This document shows positions 57,873-64,000 of a DNA stretch of 64,000 bases, piece by piece. The stretch covers positions 24,733 to 88,732 of the forward strand of contig JANQOV010000068.1 in assembly GCA_028285645.1 (NCBI GenBank), read 5' to 3'. This DNA comes from Hyphococcus sp. Its GTDB lineage: Bacteria > Pseudomonadota > Alphaproteobacteria > Caulobacterales > Parvularculaceae. Within the stretch, counting starts at the first letter, position 1; each line of letters starts with the position of its first letter. The notes below the pieces were generated by a model. That model searched no databases. It was not told the origin of the DNA and saw only the letters and a program-made list of their open reading frames with translations. The position numbers and the translations under genes were made by a program.

Positions 57873-58637
57873 TCAAACGTGATTCCACCAGGCAACGTCT
57901 GAATAGGAGCGCAGGTCAAGTTCGTGGGTCCAGACCGAGCGATGTTGGCTAGCAATATGAAAATACGTCTCCGCCATTTTTTCCGGCTGCAGCAGACCGT
58001 CTTCAGCGCCCTTTGTCTCCCGTAGCTTTTTGAACAGCTCAGGGCCAAGCATCTTGCCGAGGGTGTCAGGGGCGTCAACGGCGCCGTCGACCAGGATATG
58101 CGCCACATGAATGCCCTTGGGCGCAAATTCTGCGTTTAAAGTTTGGCAAAGCATGCGCCGCCCGCCCATGGCCGCAGCATGGGAATGTTGTCCGGCGTTT
58201 CCGCGCACCGCCGCCGTTGCTGAGGTGACAAGGATTTTGCCGCCGCCGCGTTCTTCCATCAGGGGACAAACTGTTTTGGCGAGCCGGAAAAGCCCGAAGG
58301 TTGCAAGCCGCCAGCCCATTTCAAAAGCGCGCATGCTGGTGTCGGCAAGGACGCGGTCGCCAATTTGCGCGCCGAGATTGTAGATCACCACCTCGATGGG
58401 CCCGATTTCCTTTTCAACAAATGCAACGCGGTCCTCAATGGCGTTCTCGTCAACGGCGTTCATTAAGAACCCGGTCGCGTCGCCGCCTTCGTCTTTGATG
58501 ATATCCACAAGCGCGTTGAGGCCCGCTTCGTCGCTGCGGCGGCATAAGACCGCGTGATAGCCCTCGCGGGCGAATTTGCGGCCAACCGTGCCGCCAATCC
58601 CGGCGCCGGCCCCCATCACAAAGCAAACAGGTTTCAT
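57873..58637 (-). CDS. SDR-fold protein lacking the catalytic Tyr-Lys pair
   Basis: A 254-residue Rossmann protein. The cofactor site is GAGAGIGGTVGRKFA and YNLGAQIG corresponds to the NAG-type motif. SATAAVRG carries the usual Ser, but where YxxxK is expected the sequence is SHAAAMGGRRMLCQ, without Tyr or Lys. KGIHVAHILVDGAVD follows as in atypical SDRs that also lack the Tyr. It may bind NAD(P) without classical dehydrogenase activity. Divergent from the HxlR regulator, which may control it. Confidence 0.85.
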   Translation of the reverse strand: MKPVCFVMGAGAGIGGTVGRKFAREGYHAVLCRRSDEAGLNALVDIIKDEGGDATGFLMNAVDENAIEDRVAFVEKEIGPIEVVIYNLGAQIGDRVLADTSMRAFEMGWRLATFGLFRLAKTVCPLMEERGGGKILVTSATAAVRGNAGQHSHAAAMGGRRMLCQTLNAEFAPKGIHVAHILVDGAVDAPDTLGKMLGPELFKKLRETKGAEDGLLQPEKMAETYFHIASQHRSVWTHELDLRSYSDVAWWNHV

Positions 58638-58666
58638 CGGTCAGGCTCCAAAACCACATTTCAAAT

Positions 58667-58711
58667 AGTTGCAATTTAAAACCAATAGCGTTATTAGTTG
58701 CAAAACGCAAC
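58667..58711. promoter_or_regulatory. Candidate HxlR operator repeats
   Basis: AGTTGCAA occurs at 58667-58674 and again at 58696-58703, 29 bp apart. The second is part of GTTGC-N5-GCAAC (58697-58701/58707-58711). It lies in the AT-rich divergent spacer between the SDR-like gene and the HxlR gene, the expected place for an autoregulated operator. Confidence 0.5.
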
Positions 58712-58749
58712 TTTTTTGTCAGCCCCATGGACACCGAGGAAAAGCATTC

Positions 58750-59265
58750 GTGAAGCGCCACACGCAACACTGCCCCATTGCCGGCATGCTCAATATTGTC
58801 GGCGACCGCTGGACCTGGCTTGTCATCCGCGAGGCCTTTTATGGCGCATCGCGGTTCCATGAATTCGAACGCAACACCGGCATCGCCAAGAACCTGCTTG
58901 CGGACCGGCTTGCCTTGCTGGTTGACGAGGGCGTTTTTGAAAAGCGCGATATCGGCGACCGCGGCACGCGCTACGCCTACGAACTAACGGACAAAGGCAA
59001 AGCCATGCAGCCCGTTCTGATCGCCATGCTGCAATGGAGCAACGACCATATTTACGGGGCCGGCCGCGAGCTTGTGCAAGTGGTTGAACGCAAGACCAAC
59101 AAACCACTGCAAAAATTTCAACCGACAACAAAAAGCGGGAAACGCCTTGCGTGGTCTGATCTCGCCATCACACCGGGGCCGGCCGCCAGCAAAGCGGTGC
59201 GTAAGCGCCTTTCGCAAATTCCCACTGAAGCTGGCGGACCGCAGCAACGCAAGCATGCTTCTTGA
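58750..59265 (+). CDS. HxlR-family transcriptional regulator
   Basis: A 171-residue winged-helix regulator. HCPIAGMLNIVGDRWTWLVIREAF and FHEFERNTGIAKNLLADRL are the HxlR core, with the wing in RDIGDRGTRYAYELTDKG. The start is GTG 58750 with GAGGAAAAG upstream. It has an extended C-terminus rich in Lys/Arg/Pro. Genes on both sides (SDR-like, DsbA-like isomerase) may be its targets. Confidence 0.88.
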   Translation: MKRHTQHCPIAGMLNIVGDRWTWLVIREAFYGASRFHEFERNTGIAKNLLADRLALLVDEGVFEKRDIGDRGTRYAYELTDKGKAMQPVLIAMLQWSNDHIYGAGRELVQVVERKTNKPLQKFQPTTKSGKRLAWSDLAITPGPAASKAVRKRLSQIPTEAGGPQQRKHAS

Positions 59266-59282
59266 CCAACTGAGGAGACACC

Positions 59283-59882
59283 ATGACCAAGACCATCGAC
59301 TTCATTTTTGATTTCGCCAGCCCTAATGGCTATCTCGCGCACAAAGTGCTTGTCGACATTGCCGCTGAAAAAGGCGCCGACATCAACATCATTCCCTGCC
59401 TGCTTGGCGGCATTTTCAAGGAGACAGGAAACCAGGCGCCAATGGTTGCGTTCGGCAATATCCCTAAAAAGATGGCGTATGAAATGCTTGAAATGCAGCG
59501 TTATATTCAAAAGCACGGACTTCCGTTCAAGATGAACCCCAACTTTCCCATTAACACGGTCCTCCTGATGCGCGGGCACATCGCTGCGCAAAAGCTTGGG
59601 CTCGCCGACGCCTATATCGCCGCCGTGTCAAAGGCCATGTGGGAGGAAGAAAAGAACATGGGTGATGCGGGCGTCGTGGCCGAGGTTTTGACCGCTGCTG
59701 GTTTGCCGGCGGATGAGATTTTGGCGGCCGTACAAACTGACGCCATCAAAGACAAACTGAAAGAAAACACAGCGAATGCGGTTGAGCGCGGCGCCTTTGG
59801 CGTGCCGACATTCTTTGTCGGCGACGAGATGTTTTTCGGCAAGGACCGTCTGGCGCAAGTTGAAGAGGCGTTGGGGGATTAG
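59283..59882 (+). CDS. DsbA-like protein, 2-hydroxychromene-2-carboxylate isomerase family
   Basis: A 199-residue thioredoxin-fold protein. IDFIFDFASPNGYLAHKVL has Ser13 at the glutathione-activating position, and AFGVPTFFVGDEMFFGKDRL is the conserved C-terminal element. Homologues use glutathione to isomerise aromatic breakdown products; here no degradation cluster is nearby. GAGGAGAC precedes the ATG, 17 bp after the HxlR gene, so the two are likely one operon. Confidence 0.88.
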   Translation: MTKTIDFIFDFASPNGYLAHKVLVDIAAEKGADINIIPCLLGGIFKETGNQAPMVAFGNIPKKMAYEMLEMQRYIQKHGLPFKMNPNFPINTVLLMRGHIAAQKLGLADAYIAAVSKAMWEEEKNMGDAGVVAEVLTAAGLPADEILAAVQTDAIKDKLKENTANAVERGAFGVPTFFVGDEMFFGKDRLAQVEEALGD

Positions 59883-59912
59883 TTTCTCCCGTGCTTTCGA
59901 AACGCTCGGCCA

Positions 59913-60058
59913 TCATCCCGTGTGCTGTGCAGCACAAAGTGATGCGCTGCTAACACGGGATCTCCCTAAGGACGACTGAGGTGGCGACGGGAGATCCCGG
60001 CTCTAACAAGCATTTGCCAACCACGGTCGCGCTTGGATGCTTGTAACGGCCGGGATGA
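59913..60058. repeat. Intergenic nested palindrome (REP-like element B)
   Basis: Outer arms TCATCCCG (59913-59920) and CGGGATGA (60051-60058), inner arms GGGATCTCCC (59957-59966) and GGGAGATCCC (59989-59998), plus AAGCAT/ATGCTT in the right half. It fills the gap between the isomerase and the next gene. The outer TCATCC/GGATGA arms are shared with element A at 50019. Confidence 0.75.
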
Positions 60059-60088
60059 CAGTGTCGGGTATAGGGCTCGAGTTTTGGC

Positions 60089-60643
60089 CTACCCATCCCC
60101 CTCAGAGCGCTTCTTATAAATCCCTGTGAACCAGTCGCCCCATTCATCCGTCTCCGCATTAAATTGCTGGAAATACTGACGAACGGTGCCGTCCTCCTGT
60201 AAGGTCCATGTGCCGCGGAAGGGCGCTGACGTTCCATTGTGATAGCGAATGTCGCCTTCGAGCACCATTTCGCCTGCGTCATTAAGGCCGCCGGCATAGT
60301 CGATGACTGCGCCGCGCGACACCCAGACCTGTCGGTATTTCTCTAGGCCCGGATCATAGAAGTTGTAACTCTGGCCGGTGACGCCCTGCACATTCGTCCA
60401 TTTTTCCAACAGCAGGCAGCCATATTCCTCTTTGGAAATGATGTTCTCGCCGGCCTTGGCGCCAGCCGCATCGAAAACTTCCCAATCCCCGAGCCAGAAA
60501 TCGAATGCGCGATACGGCGCAGCATCGCATGGGTTCGGCGGCGGGGTTTGCGCGGCGGCGCTTTGCGCATCAGCGGCGGTTTCTTGCGCCGTGGCGCAGG
60601 ACGCAGTCATCGCGGCGGTTGCGATAAGCGCGAGCTTCTTCAT
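60089..60643 (-). CDS. Secreted DUF1579-like protein
   Basis: A 184-residue protein with a signal or lipoprotein start (MKKLALIATAAMTASCATAQ, possible lipobox Cys16) and an Ala/Pro/Gln linker. The beta-rich domain YRAFDFWLGDWEVFDAAG and YNFYDPGLEKYRQVWV resembles DUF1579/lipocalin-like proteins of unknown function. Convergent with the isomerase gene across element B. Confidence 0.78.
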   Translation of the reverse strand: MKKLALIATAAMTASCATAQETAADAQSAAAQTPPPNPCDAAPYRAFDFWLGDWEVFDAAGAKAGENIISKEEYGCLLLEKWTNVQGVTGQSYNFYDPGLEKYRQVWVSRGAVIDYAGGLNDAGEMVLEGDIRYHNGTSAPFRGTWTLQEDGTVRQYFQQFNAETDEWGDWFTGIYKKRSEGDG

Positions 60644-60811
60644 GGGGCCCTCCCGGATTGACCGACGCCCACGGCGATGCGAGGGCGCTCCCTTACTAAT
60701 GACAATTTAGGGCGGTGTCGCCTCAATGACGCGCCATCGCGCCCCCTTGTTTGACGTGGGACGCAATAAGCCTAAGGTGCGCTGCAACATCCGTTATCGT
60801 GGAGAGACTAT

Positions 60812-62104
60812 ATGGCCGACGTGGCCGTGATCGGCGCGCAATGGGGCGACGAGGGCAAGGGCAAAATTGTCGATTGGCTGTCGGCGCGGGCTGACGTGGT
60901 GGTGCGCTTTCAGGGCGGCCACAACGCCGGTCATACGCTGGTGATCGACGGTGAAACCTACAAACTTTCGCTGTTGCCGTCGGGCGTCATACGTCCTGGT
61001 TGCATTGGCGTGATCGGTTCTGGCGTGGTGGTTGACCCCTTTGCGCTGCTTGCTGAGATCGATCGGCTTGCTGGCCAAGGCGTTGCGATCACGCCGGACA
61101 ATCTCGTCATCGCAGAAAACGCAACACTGATCCTGCCAGTGCATCAGGAGCTTGACGCGCTGCGCGAAGGCGCCGCCAGCGGTGTTAAGATCGGCACCAC
61201 CAAACGCGGCATAGGACCCGCTTACGAAGACAAAGCCGGGCGCCGGGCGTTGCGCATTGTTGACCTCAAAAACCCCGAGCGTCTGACCGAAAAGATTGAA
61301 AACCTCCTTGTACATCATAATGCGTTGCGTCGCGGTTTTGGCGCTGCGGATGTTGATGTAGGCGCGCTCAGCGCTGCGCTGATCGAGGTTGCATCAAAAA
61401 TCGCGCCCTTTGCGCAACCGGTATGGCGGGTGCTCGACGAAGCGCACAAGGCGGGCAAACGGATTTTGTTTGAAGGCGCGCAAGGGGTGCTGTTGGATGT
61501 GGATCATGGCACTTACCCTTATGTGACGTCATCGAATACGGTCGCTGGCCAGGCGGCGACCGGCTCAGGCCTCGGCCCCCGCGCCGTCAATTACGTTCTC
61601 GGCATTGTTAAGGCCTATACGACACGAGTGGGCGAGGGGCCGTTCCCCACAGAGCTAAATGATGATGTTGGGCGCCGTCTTGGTGAGCGTGGCCATGAAT
61701 TTGGCACGGTGACTGGGCGACAGCGGCGCTGCGGTTGGTTTGATGCGGCGCTGGTGCGCCAGTCCCTTAAAATCGCCGGCGTCGACGGGATTGCGCTCAC
61801 CAAGCTCGACGTGCTTGACGGATTTGACGAACTCAATGTCTGCGTTGGCTACAAGATTGACGGCGAGCGGTTTGATTACTTGCCCGCGGGCGCTGACAAT
61901 CAGGCGGCGGCGGAGCCTGTCTATGAAACGCTTCCCGGCTGGTCGGGATCGACGGAAAATGCGCGGAGCTGGGCGGATTTACCGGCCGAGGCCGTGAAAT
62001 ATGTCCGCCGCATCGAGGAGCTCATCGAAACGCCGGTGGCGTTGGTCTCAACCAGCCCTGAGCGCGATGATGTGATTTTGATGCGCGATCCCTTTCAGGA
62101 CTGA
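60812..62104 (+). CDS. purA: Adenylosuccinate synthetase
   Basis: A 430-residue GTP-dependent enzyme of AMP synthesis. [18 protein letters not shown] (P-loop, catalytic Asp), [10 protein letters not shown] with catalytic His, [36 protein letters not shown] and [13 protein letters not shown] are all conserved. GTGGAGAGA precedes the ATG. Length is normal. Confidence 0.98.
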   Translation: MADVAVIGAQWGDEGKGKIVDWLSARADVVVRFQGGHNAGHTLVIDGETYKLSLLPSGVIRPGCIGVIGSGVVVDPFALLAEIDRLAGQGVAITPDNLVIAENATLILPVHQELDALREGAASGVKIGTTKRGIGPAYEDKAGRRALRIVDLKNPERLTEKIENLLVHHNALRRGFGAADVDVGALSAALIEVASKIAPFAQPVWRVLDEAHKAGKRILFEGAQGVLLDVDHGTYPYVTSSNTVAGQAATGSGLGPRAVNYVLGIVKAYTTRVGEGPFPTELNDDVGRRLGERGHEFGTVTGRQRRCGWFDAALVRQSLKIAGVDGIALTKLDVLDGFDELNVCVGYKIDGERFDYLPAGADNQAAAEPVYETLPGWSGSTENARSWADLPAEAVKYVRRIEELIETPVALVSTSPERDDVILMRDPFQD

Positions 62105-62133
62105 GCGTATTACCGCGTGGTGCGAGCGGTAGC

Positions 62134-62475
62134 TCAGTGGGCGGTCGAGAAGAAGACAAGCAGCGTCATATCTTCGTCGATTTCGAAAAACGAATGCTCT
62201 TCTGTGGCGCTCACATAAAGGATTGACCCCGGGCCGACCACGCGAATGTCCTCGCCAATGCGCACCCGCGCCTTGCCCTCGAGGACGTAGTAAACCTCGT
62301 CTTCATTGTGCGGCCCCTGCAGGTCCTGCGCGCCCGCCGCAAGATGATAGAGCCCAAGCGAAAGGGCGGGCACGCGTAAAAACTCCTGATAGTGCGCCGG
62401 CTTCTCCGGCAGGTTCGCCACGAGTTCCTTGATATCGAACCCTTGCCAGTCCGGCTGATCCCCCTTTTCCGTCAT
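62134..62475 (-). CDS. Small cupin-domain protein
   Basis: A 113-residue single cupin barrel. GPHNEDEVYYVLEGKARVRIGED is the first metal-binding motif (H, E, E), and GSILYVSATEEHSFFEI holds the second (H). A short N-terminal extension precedes it. The function of such stand-alone cupins varies; no substrate can be deduced. Convergent with purA. Confidence 0.85.
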   Translation of the reverse strand: MTEKGDQPDWQGFDIKELVANLPEKPAHYQEFLRVPALSLGLYHLAAGAQDLQGPHNEDEVYYVLEGKARVRIGEDIRVVGPGSILYVSATEEHSFFEIDEDMTLLVFFSTAH

Positions 62476-62577
62476 CGTCTCACACCCTTTTGAAGCTGTT
62501 GGTATTGTCCGCGCGCTATTGTTTCCATAGAGCTTGCAATATTATCAATGATCCTAATCAAATAAACTCAAGATGTA

Positions 62578-63063
62578 ATGGTAAAGCCCATGGCCGCGAC
62601 GAAACGCCTTAAGGATTTCCTCCTTCCCGCCATTCTTGTGATTGGCGTTGCCGCATTCGCCATTGCCGGGCGCACGTCTGCGACCGACGCCGAATATACC
62701 TATGAAGGCGAGCCGGAAGTCGTTGCGGCGACTTTTTCGTCAGCATGGTGTTCCGCCTGCAAGGTGCTGGAGCCGCGCCTTGCGAAGGTCATTCCAGACT
62801 TTGCCGGCAAGCCAGTAAAATTCGTTGAGCTTGATTTCACGTTTGGTCAACGCGCGGAAATTAAAGAGCTTGCTGAGCGAGAAGGGCTTGGGGACGTCTA
62901 TCCGCGCTTTGAAGGCGCTACGGGCTTTACGCTGCTCGTCGATGCAGAGACGGGCGAGATTATTGATATGCTGACAGTCGAGCATTCAAAAGAAGCGATG
63001 CGAACCGTCATTGCACAGACAATTGCCCTGGCGTCCCGCGCTGAAACGTCCAAAAACCCCTAA
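62578..63063 (+). CDS. Membrane-anchored thioredoxin-like protein
   Basis: A 161-residue protein with one N-terminal TM segment or signal (about residues 14-30, DFLLPAILVIGVAAFAIAG) and a thioredoxin-like domain with the active site WCSAC (residues 59-63). The fold continues with KFVELDFTFGQ and a TLLVDAETGEII strand. Ser replaces the usual Gly-Pro residues between the cysteines. The start is uncertain: ATG 62578 or ATG 62590; ribosome site weak. Probably a periplasmic thiol protein. Confidence 0.8.
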   Translation: MVKPMAATKRLKDFLLPAILVIGVAAFAIAGRTSATDAEYTYEGEPEVVAATFSSAWCSACKVLEPRLAKVIPDFAGKPVKFVELDFTFGQRAEIKELAEREGLGDVYPRFEGATGFTLLVDAETGEIIDMLTVEHSKEAMRTVIAQTIALASRAETSKNP

Positions 63064-63140
63064 AATTGTGAATTACTTTCACGCAAGCGGGCGCCGATTT
63101 TTCTTGAAATCGCAGTAGAATTGGTCCAAGCTTTTTTCTG

Positions 63141-63323
63141 TTCCGAGGGGCGTCCCGCCTGTCGCCAATGAACGACAGCTCGTGCGACGCGCACCTTCAA
63201 GGTCTGCCCGACAAACTCGATAAAGGGCGACCGACAAGCAATGCGCGCCAGGGAGCAATGGGCAAATGGGACTGAGATGAACCCTTCGAACCTGATCCGG
63301 GTCATGCCGGCGCAGGGACGGAG
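63141..63323 (+). promoter_or_regulatory. TPP riboswitch (THI-box) aptamer with long P3
   Basis: The 3' half contains CTGAGATGAACCC (63272 on), CCTGATCC and CATGCCGGCGCAGGGA, the most conserved TPP-binding core. The 5' half is GGGGCGTCCC (63147-63156), whose GTCCC pairs with GGGAC (63268-63272) as P2; P1 is TTCCG/CGGAG (63141-63145/63319-63323). The P3 arm is long (about 110 nt). It controls the lipoprotein gene at 63418. Confidence 0.88.
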
Positions 63324-63369
63324 CGATTGGGGCGCGGCATTCCGCAAAGGTGTTGCGTTTCAAAGTCGA

Positions 63370-63414
63370 TTTCCTCATCGCCGGATCCCAAAGGCTTAAG
63401 CTGCGGTGAGGAGA
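63370..63414 (+). promoter_or_regulatory. Shine-Dalgarno-sequestering hairpin (riboswitch expression platform)
   Basis: TTTCCTCATCG (63370-63380) can pair over 11 bp, with two G-U wobbles, with CGGTGAGGAGA (63404-63414), which contains the ribosome binding site GAGGAG of the gene starting at 63418. No T-run follows, so control is likely translational. Confidence 0.72.
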
Positions 63415-63417
63415 CCG

Positions 63418-64000
63418 ATGCCATTGTCAGGTTGCGTTAGGGTCAAATTAATAGAGAACCGTCACGGCTTCCGCCGTGTACGGTGTTTTTTGCTTTCCGC
63501 CATCCTGGCTGCTTTGAGCGCGGCCTGTGCGTCTCATGCGCAAGAAGGCGGCCAAGCCGGAAACAGCACTGAGGTAGCGGATGGCCCCTGCGCTGAGCAG
63601 GCCCATGACGGCGCCGACTATGTGGTCTGCCGCTTTCAGCCCGGCGCTGATATGCGGCTCTTTCTCAACAATGAAGCCGGCGAGCCTTACAAGCATTTCA
63701 ACTGGGTAAACGAGGCGCTTTCGGGCGCCGGCGAGCGCCTTGTCTTCGCCATGAACGCCGGCATGTATCACGAAGATAGATCGCCCGTGGGCTATTATCG
63801 CGGGGCCGGCAAAGACGTAACGCCTATCAACGACAATAACGGCCCCGGCAACTTTCACTTAAAGCCAAACGGGATTTTCTTCATTTTGGAAAACGGTTTT
63901 GCAGGCGTCGAGGAAACGAGTGTTTTCTTGATGACGAAGCGCCCGCCGCCGGCTTACGCCACCCAATCGGGCCCGATGTTAGTGATTGATGGGAGTTTGC
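63418..64000 (+). CDS. Phosphodiester glycosidase/DUF2233-like lipoprotein, 3' end outside window
   Basis: The frame from ATG 63418 is open to the window end (194 residues seen). GAGGAGA is the ribosome site. A basic start (NRHGFRRVR) precedes a lipoprotein signal FLLSAILAALSAAC. The domain has YVVCRFQPGADMRLF, LVFAMNAGMYHEDRSPVGYY and GPGNFHLKPNGIFF, matching the NAGPA/DUF2233 fold that cleaves GlcNAc-phosphodiesters or related links. It sits behind a TPP riboswitch. A direct thiamine role is not known for this family. Confidence 0.83.
   Translation, partial: MPLSGCVRVKLIENRHGFRRVRCFLLSAILAALSAACASHAQEGGQAGNSTEVADGPCAEQAHDGADYVVCRFQPGADMRLFLNNEAGEPYKHFNWVNEALSGAGERLVFAMNAGMYHEDRSPVGYYRGAGKDVTPINDNNGPGNFHLKPNGIFFILENGFAGVEETSVFLMTKRPPPAYATQSGPMLVIDGSL

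Noticed and set aside
62117-62160. tRNA-like GCGGTAGCTCAGTGGGCGG
   Set aside because: It resembles a D-arm but lacks anticodon and T-arms, and overlaps the 3' end of the cupin gene.
63448-63858. A 136-codon - strand frame at the right end
   Set aside because: Antisense to the DUF2233-like lipoprotein gene, whose signal peptide and motifs are on the + strand.
1-64000. CRISPR arrays, insertion sequences, prophage, rRNA
   Set aside because: No regularly spaced repeats, transposase or phage genes, or rRNA-like sequence were seen.

Overview
The window is a gene-dense stretch of a bacterial chromosome of moderately high G+C. Gene content and order point to an alphaproteobacterium: odhB-lpd, a DUF4164/zapA pair divergent from tkt-gap-pgk-aldolase, ruvCAB followed by ybgC-tolQRAB-pal-cpoB-tilS-ftsH-folP-glmM, serC-serA, and a Coq4-type ubiquinone protein. 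A Parvularculales, Hyphomonadaceae or Caulobacterales-like lineage fits best, but that placement is inference. I see no rRNA, tRNA, CRISPR array, insertion sequence or prophage.

Layout. 1-2.7 kb: end of the 2-oxoglutarate dehydrogenase operon (odhB 3' end, lpd) and two small membrane proteins. 2.9-5.3 kb: a peptide transporter and a cobalamin adenosyltransferase, each followed by a clear terminator. 5.3-6.7 kb: a 49-residue small membrane protein and a decayed M28-type peptidase pseudogene. 6.9-11.6 kb: an OmpA-type porin, a TetR regulator, a class A penicillin-binding protein and a YgjP-like metallohydrolase. 11.7-19.8 kb: mutS, glnD, murJ, trpS. 20-24.4 kb: a GT2 glycosyltransferase, an isoaspartyl peptidase, purU, gpmA, zapA and a coiled-coil protein. 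24.5-30.1 kb: the Calvin/glycolysis-type operon tkt-gap-lipoprotein-pgk-class I aldolase. 30.2-33.1 kb: coq4, thiE, a small membrane protein and a Sel1-repeat protein. 33.1-35.3 kb: ruvCAB. 37.1-50 kb: the Tol-Pal envelope cluster continuing into tilS, ftsH, folP and glmM, with an acyltransferase inserted between ybgC and tolQ. 50-54.7 kb: accessory small proteins, thiD, a lipoprotein, a PhzF protein and a DMT exporter. 55-57.8 kb: serC-serA behind a structured leader. 57.9-60.6 kb: an SDR-like protein, an HxlR regulator, a DsbA-like isomerase and a secreted protein. 60.8-64 kb: purA, a cupin, a thioredoxin-like protein and a TPP riboswitch ahead of a lipoprotein gene cut by the window end.

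The most interesting signals are: (i) a TPP riboswitch with an 11-bp hairpin that hides the ribosome binding site of a phosphodiester-glycosidase-like lipoprotein, not an obvious thiamine gene; (ii) a GlnD whose HD domain has lost metal-binding residues, suggesting a PII uridylyltransferase without uridylyl-removing activity; (iii) a multiply broken M28 peptidase gene; (iv) a switch-like RNA fold ahead of serC; (v) two nested-palindrome intergenic repeats and a palindrome that supplies the folP start; and (vi) small membrane proteins of 46 and 49 residues with plausible translation starts.
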